Shown here: piece after piece, positions 59,702-64,000 of the stretch | Layout: every line of letters starts with the position of its first letter | Position numbering within the stretch: position 1 is the stretch's first letter | Origin: an uncultured Treponema sp. | Lineage (GTDB): Bacteria > Spirochaetota > Spirochaetia > Treponematales > Treponemataceae | Direction of reading: 5' to 3' | Length of the DNA: 64,000 bases | Assembly (NCBI GenBank): GCA_934691925.1 | Contig: CAKUTI010000005.1 | Location: 1 to 64,000 of the forward strand | Position numbers and translations under genes: made by a program | The notes under the pieces: model-generated | What the model was told of the DNA's origin: nothing | Database searches by the model: none | The model's input: only the letters and a program-made list of their open reading frames with translations

Positions 59702-60430
59702 TCAGCTTAAAACTGCGACAACTTCGTCAGAATCAGATTTTAAAGGCTCATAGTCAAAACCGCTGTAGAACCGCACTGAATCAAAGCCGGATTTTTCCGC
59801 AAGCTCCCTGATTTTCCCGGTTGTGATTTTCTGGACTGGGGCATTTTCCGTAACAGGAAGGATTTTTCCGTTTCCAGTCGCTATTTTCTGAAACATCTCG
59901 GATTTTCCGCTTGGGTTTGTCCTGATTTCTGAAAAAAGCTTCACGCGGATACTTTCCCTTTCAGGAAGATCGAAATTCTCGCCGGCATATTTTTCAAAAT
60001 TCGGGAGCGAAATTATCATCTTGCCGTTCCCGCTCAAAAGCTGGCGGCAATCGTAGAAAAATTTCGCAAGCAAAGTCTTGTCATGGATAAAAATGATTCT
60101 GCCGTCAAGAACTGAAATCACATTGTAAAAGCCTTTCCCAAGATAACGCGCCATTTCAAGATAGCTCATCTGAAAAAAACGGACAGCCATAAGCATTGTG
60201 CGGCTTTTCCGGTTCGCAGACTCGATAAAATCATGGCAAGTTTCAAGCCCAGTAACGTCCGCGCCGAGTTTTGAAAGATAAATCTCGAAAATTCCAGTTC
60301 CGCAGCCGATATTCAAAAAACGCACAGGATTTTTCAGCGATTTTGTCTCATTCTTGTAAAAATTCTTTTGATTTTCTGAAACAGGATAAAGCTCCTCATA
60401 ATATTCTGCGACATTTTTAAATATTTCCAT
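59702..60430 (-). CDS. class I SAM-dependent methyltransferase
   Basis: A 242-residue methyltransferase with the cofactor motif FLNIGCGTGIFEIYLSKLGADVTGLE (motif I GCGTG near residue 44) and a later VISVLDGRIIFIHD and GKMIISLPNFEKY. The substrate is unknown; small-molecule methyltransferases of this size are very diverse. The start codon sits inside a perfect 13-bp inverted repeat (60424-60460) and there is no ribosome-binding site, so translation may be controlled by folding. It is convergent with ricT (10 bases). Confidence 0.85.
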   Translation of the reverse strand: MEIFKNVAEYYEELYPVSENQKNFYKNETKSLKNPVRFLNIGCGTGIFEIYLSKLGADVTGLETCHDFIESANRKSRTMLMAVRFFQMSYLEMARYLGKGFYNVISVLDGRIIFIHDKTLLAKFFYDCRQLLSGNGKMIISLPNFEKYAGENFDLPERESIRVKLFSEIRTNPSGKSEMFQKIATGNGKILPVTENAPVQKITTGKIRELAEKSGFDSVRFYSGFDYEPLKSDSDEVVAVLS

Positions 60431-60460
60431 ATTTTAAATTATAAATCTAAAATATGGAAA
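60424..60460. promoter_or_regulatory. perfect 13-bp inverted repeat over the methyltransferase start codon
   Basis: TTTCCATATTTTA (60424-60436) and TAAAATATGGAAA (60448-60460) are exact complements with an 11-base spacer. On the minus-strand message the second arm contains the ATG, which would be paired in the stem. It could equally be a dimeric-repressor operator in the promoter. Confidence 0.75.
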
Positions 60461-60463
60461 TTG

Positions 60464-60516
60464 CAAAAAAATGAGGCCGCCAAAATTGAATAAAAATTCA
60501 ACAAAGACAGCCTCAT
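60464..60516 (-). terminator. intrinsic terminator of the RND/PG0541 operon
   Basis: On the minus strand ATGAGGC pairs with GCCTCAT with an inner TTGAAT/ATTCAA stem, followed by TTTTTTT (complement of 60464-60470), 68 bases after the PG0541-like stop. Confidence 0.8.
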
Positions 60517-60583
60517 CTAAAATTTTTTCGCAAAATCTCAGGAATTCGCCTGTAAAAGTCCGAATTCTAAAAGATTTTCGATT

Positions 60584-60910
60584 TTACATTTCTGTTGACT
60601 CGCTCACAAAGCAGGCGATTCCCTCGCCCATGTACTTTTCACGGAGTTTTTCCACAATCGAAACAATTTTATTCATATCTTCCTCGCTGCAGTAGATGAT
60701 GTACATCATATTCAGCTCAGGCCAGACAGAATCTCCGAGCCTTGGATTTGAAAAGCCTGCTCCCATAACATTGGTAAGCTTTGTGAATTTTGCCGCGACT
60801 TTCGCTTCCTTGAATTCCTGCTGAAAGTCCTCCTCGACCGCCTGAGAAAAAATCAGCTCGACGCGCTTTTGAACTCCAGCGTGAATTTTTATATTTTCCA
60901 AATATCCCAT
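60584..60910 (-). CDS. PG0541-type transporter-associated protein, P-II-like
   Basis: A 108-residue protein of the P-II/PG0541 kind: VELIFSQAVEEDFQQEF, FTKLTNVMGAGFSNPRLGDSVWPELNMMYIIYCSEEDMNKIVSIVEKLREKY and GEGIACFVS. Family members are found beside RND pumps and are thought to regulate or sense for them, by analogy with P-II proteins and transporters. Here it follows an RND permease gene by 17 bases. Its ligand is unknown. The GGAGATT ribosome-binding site is 7 bases before the ATG. Confidence 0.8.
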   Translation of the reverse strand: MGYLENIKIHAGVQKRVELIFSQAVEEDFQQEFKEAKVAAKFTKLTNVMGAGFSNPRLGDSVWPELNMMYIIYCSEEDMNKIVSIVEKLREKYMGEGIACFVSESTEM

Positions 60911-60927
60911 TGAAATCTCCTTGAAAC

Positions 60928-63900
60928 TTACGCTTTTAAAGCCTTCTGCTTCGCTTCCAGCTTCGCCGCCTTTTTAGCCGCTTTCTTCAGTTTCCTGCTG
61001 TTGAAGATAAAGTAAATTGTCGGCATAAGGAACAAAGTCATAATCGAGCCGAATGTCATTCCGCCGAATACGGTGAGCGAGATTGGCTGCATTGAAGCCG
61101 AGCCTTCGCCAGGGAAGAACGCCATAGGCATAAGCGAAATTACAGTTGTGAGCGTTGACATCAAAATCGGGCGCAAGCGGTTTCTCGCAGCCTGAACACA
61201 AGCCTCTTCAAGCTCGTAACCGCGCTTTCGAAGCAAGTTCGTGTAGTCAACAAGAACGATACCGTTGTTTACAATGGTTCCGACAAGAACGAGCATACCG
61301 ATGATTGTTACAACGTTGAGCATATTTCTTGTGAGAGCATAAATCGCGACAACTCCGATGAATGAAAGCGGAATTGTAAAGATAACGATGAACGGATCGC
61401 CGAGAGACTCAAACTGCGAAGCCATTACAACGAATACAAGGAAAGCCGCAAGAATGATTACAAGGCCGAAGTTTGTAATAGCCTCCATCATATCTTCCAT
61501 ATCGCCGCCGTAAGTTATCTGGACATCGTCCTCTTTCAAGACGTTCTCGTTGATAAGAGAAATGACTTTTGACTGGACATCTCCAAGAGAAAGCCCCGGA
61601 AGAGGCTTTGCTGTAACGTGGCAGATTCGCGTCTGATTCTCGCGGTAAATTGTTACCGGAGCCTGCGTCTCCTCAAAATGCGCAAAGCTTGAAAGCGGTA
61701 TTCTGTTTCCGCTTGAAGTTACCATCGAGATTGAATCCAAGTCGGTAAGCCGTGTTCTATCCTTTTCTGAAACGCGCACAATAACATCGATGTCGTCTCC
61801 GTTCTTTGTGTAGCGGCTCGCGGTTTTTCCTGATATAACACCTGAAATTTCAGTTCCGATATTGTAAATGTTAAGACCGAATTCCTGCATTCTATCGCGG
61901 TCAAAAATAATGTTCGCCTGCGGAAGTCCGTCTTTCATATCAGACTCAACCTCAGAAACCAGTTCAGAGCCTTTTGACTCAAGAAGAGTCTTTATCGCGT
62001 TTGAAGTCGATTTTACATGGTCAAGGTCATCGGAAATAACGCTGATGGAAATTCCAGAAGAGCTTGACGCGCTGTTCGCGTTCGCCGCAAATGAGAGAGC
62101 CGTGTCAGGGAACATTGTGAAGTATTTTCTGAGCTTGGCTTTCGCAGATTTCTCGTTGTCCCAGCCTTTCTCGCGCTCGGAAGGCTCGTAAAGCGTGAAT
62201 GTCACAGAACCTGTGTTTGTCTCGGATGAAGAGGCGAGCATGCTTGTTCCGCCGACTGTGACAGTCGAGTATTTTATTCCTTTCAAGTCCTGCAAAGCCA
62301 TCGCCTCGAATTCGCGCAAAGTGTCCTCTGTAACTTCAACGCGTGTTCCGACAGGAAGCTCAAAGTCAACCTCGACAGAGTTCGCCGCAGACTCTGGCAT
62401 AAATGTGAATCCTACGAATTTTACAGCAACGATAGAAGCGAAGAAGAGCGAAACGAGAACGATAATGCAGGCAGCCTTGTGATGAAGAACAAATTTGACT
62501 CCGCCGGCATATTTCTTGTCGAGCCAGTCAAAAAAGTTGTTGAACGCGCGGTTCACAGAATAAGTGAGGCCGGACTTCTTCGTGATTTCAGTCTTCTTGA
62601 CAACAGTCGCGCACAAAACAGGCACGAGAGCCATAGCAACAAGCAAAGATGACATCAAAGAGAAGATGATTGTCCACGCGACGTTGTTGAAAAGCTGTCC
62701 CATCATTCCAAGCTTTTTCTGGAATACAATCATCGGCAGGAAGATACATACAGAAGTGAGTGTTGAGCCGGTGATTGAGGTAACCATTTCCTGAGAGCCA
62801 AGAATCGCCGCGACTTTCGGCTTTGTTCCGCGCTCAATATACGCGTAGATATTTTCAAGGACAACGATTGAGTTATCAACAAGCATACCGATACCAAGCA
62901 AAAGACCTGCCATCGAAATCTGGTTGATAGAAATTCCTTTCAGATACATACACAAAAGCGTAATCATAACTGAGATTGGAATTGAAGCACCGACAATCAA
63001 AGTTGACTTCATAGAACGCAAGAATATGAACAAGACCGCAATCGCAAGCAAAGCTCCCTGAACAACAGAGCTTACAACTTCCGAGATTGTCTGCTTGATG
63101 ATGTCTACAGTGTTTGAAGTCTCAACCAGCTCGACATCGCCAGGAAGCTCTGACTTGAGCTTCTGGATAACAGCGCGGACTTTTGTCGCAGTCTCTACAG
63201 AGTTCTTTCCAGACTGCTTCTGCAATGAAATCATTACACAAGGCTCGCCGTCAAGATAAGCGAGAGTAGAGACATCCTTATATCCTTCGTAGACATCTGC
63301 AATGTCGCGGAGACGGATTGTCTTGACAGTCTGGTCAGAGCCGACCTTGTACGAGATTACAGTGTTTTTGATGTCGTCAAGAGACTTATATTTTCCGTCG
63401 TTCTTAATCGTGTAGTTGATGTCGCCTGAAGTGATTGTTCCGCCTGAAGACTGGATATTCTGAATTCCAATCATCTGGGCAACAGTGCTGATTGTAAGAC
63501 CGTAAGCCTCAAGACGGTCGCGCGGAATATCAACATTGATTGACTCTTCGCGTCCGCCCGAAACTGTAGCCGAAGCGATTCCGTCAACCTGCTCAAGGCG
63601 CGACTCAATCGTGTCCTCGGCAAGGCTTCTAAGCTCCTCCGGCGTTCTGTTTCCTTTCAAGGCAAGGTTCATAACAGGCATCATCGAAGGGTCGAGCTTG
63701 ATTGTTACAGGAGAATCCGCGTCGTCTGGAAGATAGTTGCGCACAAGGTCAATCTTGTCGCGAACGTCACCGCCTGCCGCGTCAAGGCTTGTTCCATAGT
63801 TGAATTCAAGAATAACAAGCGAGATTCCGCCCATGGAGCGCGACTGAAGCTTTTTAAGCCCCGAAACGCCAGAAAGAGAGCTTTCAAGAGTCTTTGTGAC

Positions 63901-64000
63901 GCTCTGCTCAACTTCCTCCGGACCAGCTCCGTCATATGAGGTGTAGACAATCATGTAAGGAAGATCCATATCCGGGAACATATCGACCGGAAGCTGGAAA
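60928..64000 (-). CDS. RND efflux transporter permease (AcrB/HAE1-like), 5' end beyond the window
   Basis: Inner-membrane proton-driven pump subunit; at least 1,023 residues are present and the frame continues past the right edge (…FQLPVDMFPDMDLPYMIVYTSY), so the true N-terminus is missing. Typical features are GAGPEEVEQSVTKTLESSLSGVSGL in the first periplasmic part, LLLGIGMLVDNSIVVLENIYAYIERG in the transmembrane proton-relay helix, a second repeat LTRNMLNVVTIIGMLVLVGTIVNNGIVLVDYTN, and RLRPILMSTLTTVISLMPMAFF near the end, then a Lys-rich tail. It lies upstream of the PG0541-like gene in one operon. The adaptor and outer-membrane channel are not in the window. Confidence 0.95.
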   Translation of the reverse strand, partial: FQLPVDMFPDMDLPYMIVYTSYDGAGPEEVEQSVTKTLESSLSGVSGLKKLQSRSMGGISLVILEFNYGTSLDAAGGDVRDKIDLVRNYLPDDADSPVTIKLDPSMMPVMNLALKGNRTPEELRSLAEDTIESRLEQVDGIASATVSGGREESINVDIPRDRLEAYGLTISTVAQMIGIQNIQSSGGTITSGDINYTIKNDGKYKSLDDIKNTVISYKVGSDQTVKTIRLRDIADVYEGYKDVSTLAYLDGEPCVMISLQKQSGKNSVETATKVRAVIQKLKSELPGDVELVETSNTVDIIKQTISEVVSSVVQGALLAIAVLFIFLRSMKSTLIVGASIPISVMITLLCMYLKGISINQISMAGLLLGIGMLVDNSIVVLENIYAYIERGTKPKVAAILGSQEMVTSITGSTLTSVCIFLPMIVFQKKLGMMGQLFNNVAWTIIFSLMSSLLVAMALVPVLCATVVKKTEITKKSGLTYSVNRAFNNFFDWLDKKYAGGVKFVLHHKAACIIVLVSLFFASIVAVKFVGFTFMPESAANSVEVDFELPVGTRVEVTEDTLREFEAMALQDLKGIKYSTVTVGGTSMLASSSETNTGSVTFTLYEPSEREKGWDNEKSAKAKLRKYFTMFPDTALSFAANANSASSSSGISISVISDDLDHVKSTSNAIKTLLESKGSELVSEVESDMKDGLPQANIIFDRDRMQEFGLNIYNIGTEISGVISGKTASRYTKNGDDIDVIVRVSEKDRTRLTDLDSISMVTSSGNRIPLSSFAHFEETQAPVTIYRENQTRICHVTAKPLPGLSLGDVQSKVISLINENVLKEDDVQITYGGDMEDMMEAITNFGLVIILAAFLVFVVMASQFESLGDPFIVIFTIPLSFIGVVAIYALTRNMLNVVTIIGMLVLVGTIVNNGIVLVDYTNLLRKRGYELEEACVQAARNRLRPILMSTLTTVISLMPMAFFPGEGSASMQPISLTVFGGMTFGSIMTLFLMPTIYFIFNSRKLKKAAKKAAKLEAKQKALKA

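Overview
The window looks like the chromosome of a gut- or mouth-type Treponema (Spirochaetes). The evidence is the archaeal-size phenylalanyl-tRNA synthetase alpha chain, relaxed spirochaetal lipoprotein signal peptides, a bactofilin/M23 shape pair, a folD/outer-membrane-protein/lipoprotein neighbourhood, and many genes whose proteins read like treponemal families. Four features point to a plant-polysaccharide (pectin) user: a cytoplasmic-type GH28 polygalacturonase, an exported PL1 pectate lyase overlapping a CE8 pectin methylesterase, and the first 18 codons of a 2-keto-3-deoxygluconate kinase at the left edge. No tRNA, rRNA or CRISPR array was seen.

Layout. 1-9 kb: KDG kinase fragment, AddB/AddA recombination nuclease, polygalacturonase. 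9-16.6 kb: accessory block bounded by two paralogous omptin-like outer-membrane proteases; it holds two divergent lipoprotein paralogues in inverted orientation, a serine recombinase of the Mpi DNA-invertase type, a BrnT/BrnA toxin-antitoxin pair, a 44-bp tandem repeat and a DUF4143 ATPase. 16.8-24 kb: adk, RarA/MgsA fusion, lipoprotein, OMP, folD, folE2. 24-30.7 kb: cell-wall cluster (M15 peptidase, murD, ddl, murE, yggS). 30.8-36.6 kb: HExxH protein, exported protein, rsmG, cytidylate-kinase-like protein, pectate lyase, pectin methylesterase. 36.6-48.4 kb: 41-bp palindromic tandem array, OMP, NFACT/RqcH protein, metF, TRAP binding protein, metH, PAP2-like protein, miaB, LapA-like protein, thiamine pyrophosphokinase. 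48.4-53 kb: operon of unknown protein, GAF-GGDEF cyclase, rhomboid protease and exported proteins. 53-60.4 kb: pheS, dus, tatD, M23 peptidase-bactofilin-YaaR-RicT operon, methyltransferase. 60.5-64 kb: PG0541-like protein and an RND pump that runs off the right edge.

The main discovery candidate is at 10,956-13,436. Two 54-bp segments (one mismatch) encoding the same signal-peptide stretch lie in inverted orientation, one in each lipoprotein gene. The 2,373 bp between them carry the only promoter, ribosome-binding site and start codon of the pair, plus the Mpi-type invertase. The left gene is connected to this expression head; the right gene keeps an open frame but has no start. Inversion through the repeats would transfer the head, in frame, to the right gene and silence the left one. 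This is a predicted on/off switch between two surface lipoproteins, formally like the mycoplasma vsa logic but with a serine recombinase. It is inferred from one static sequence and has not been shown to invert.
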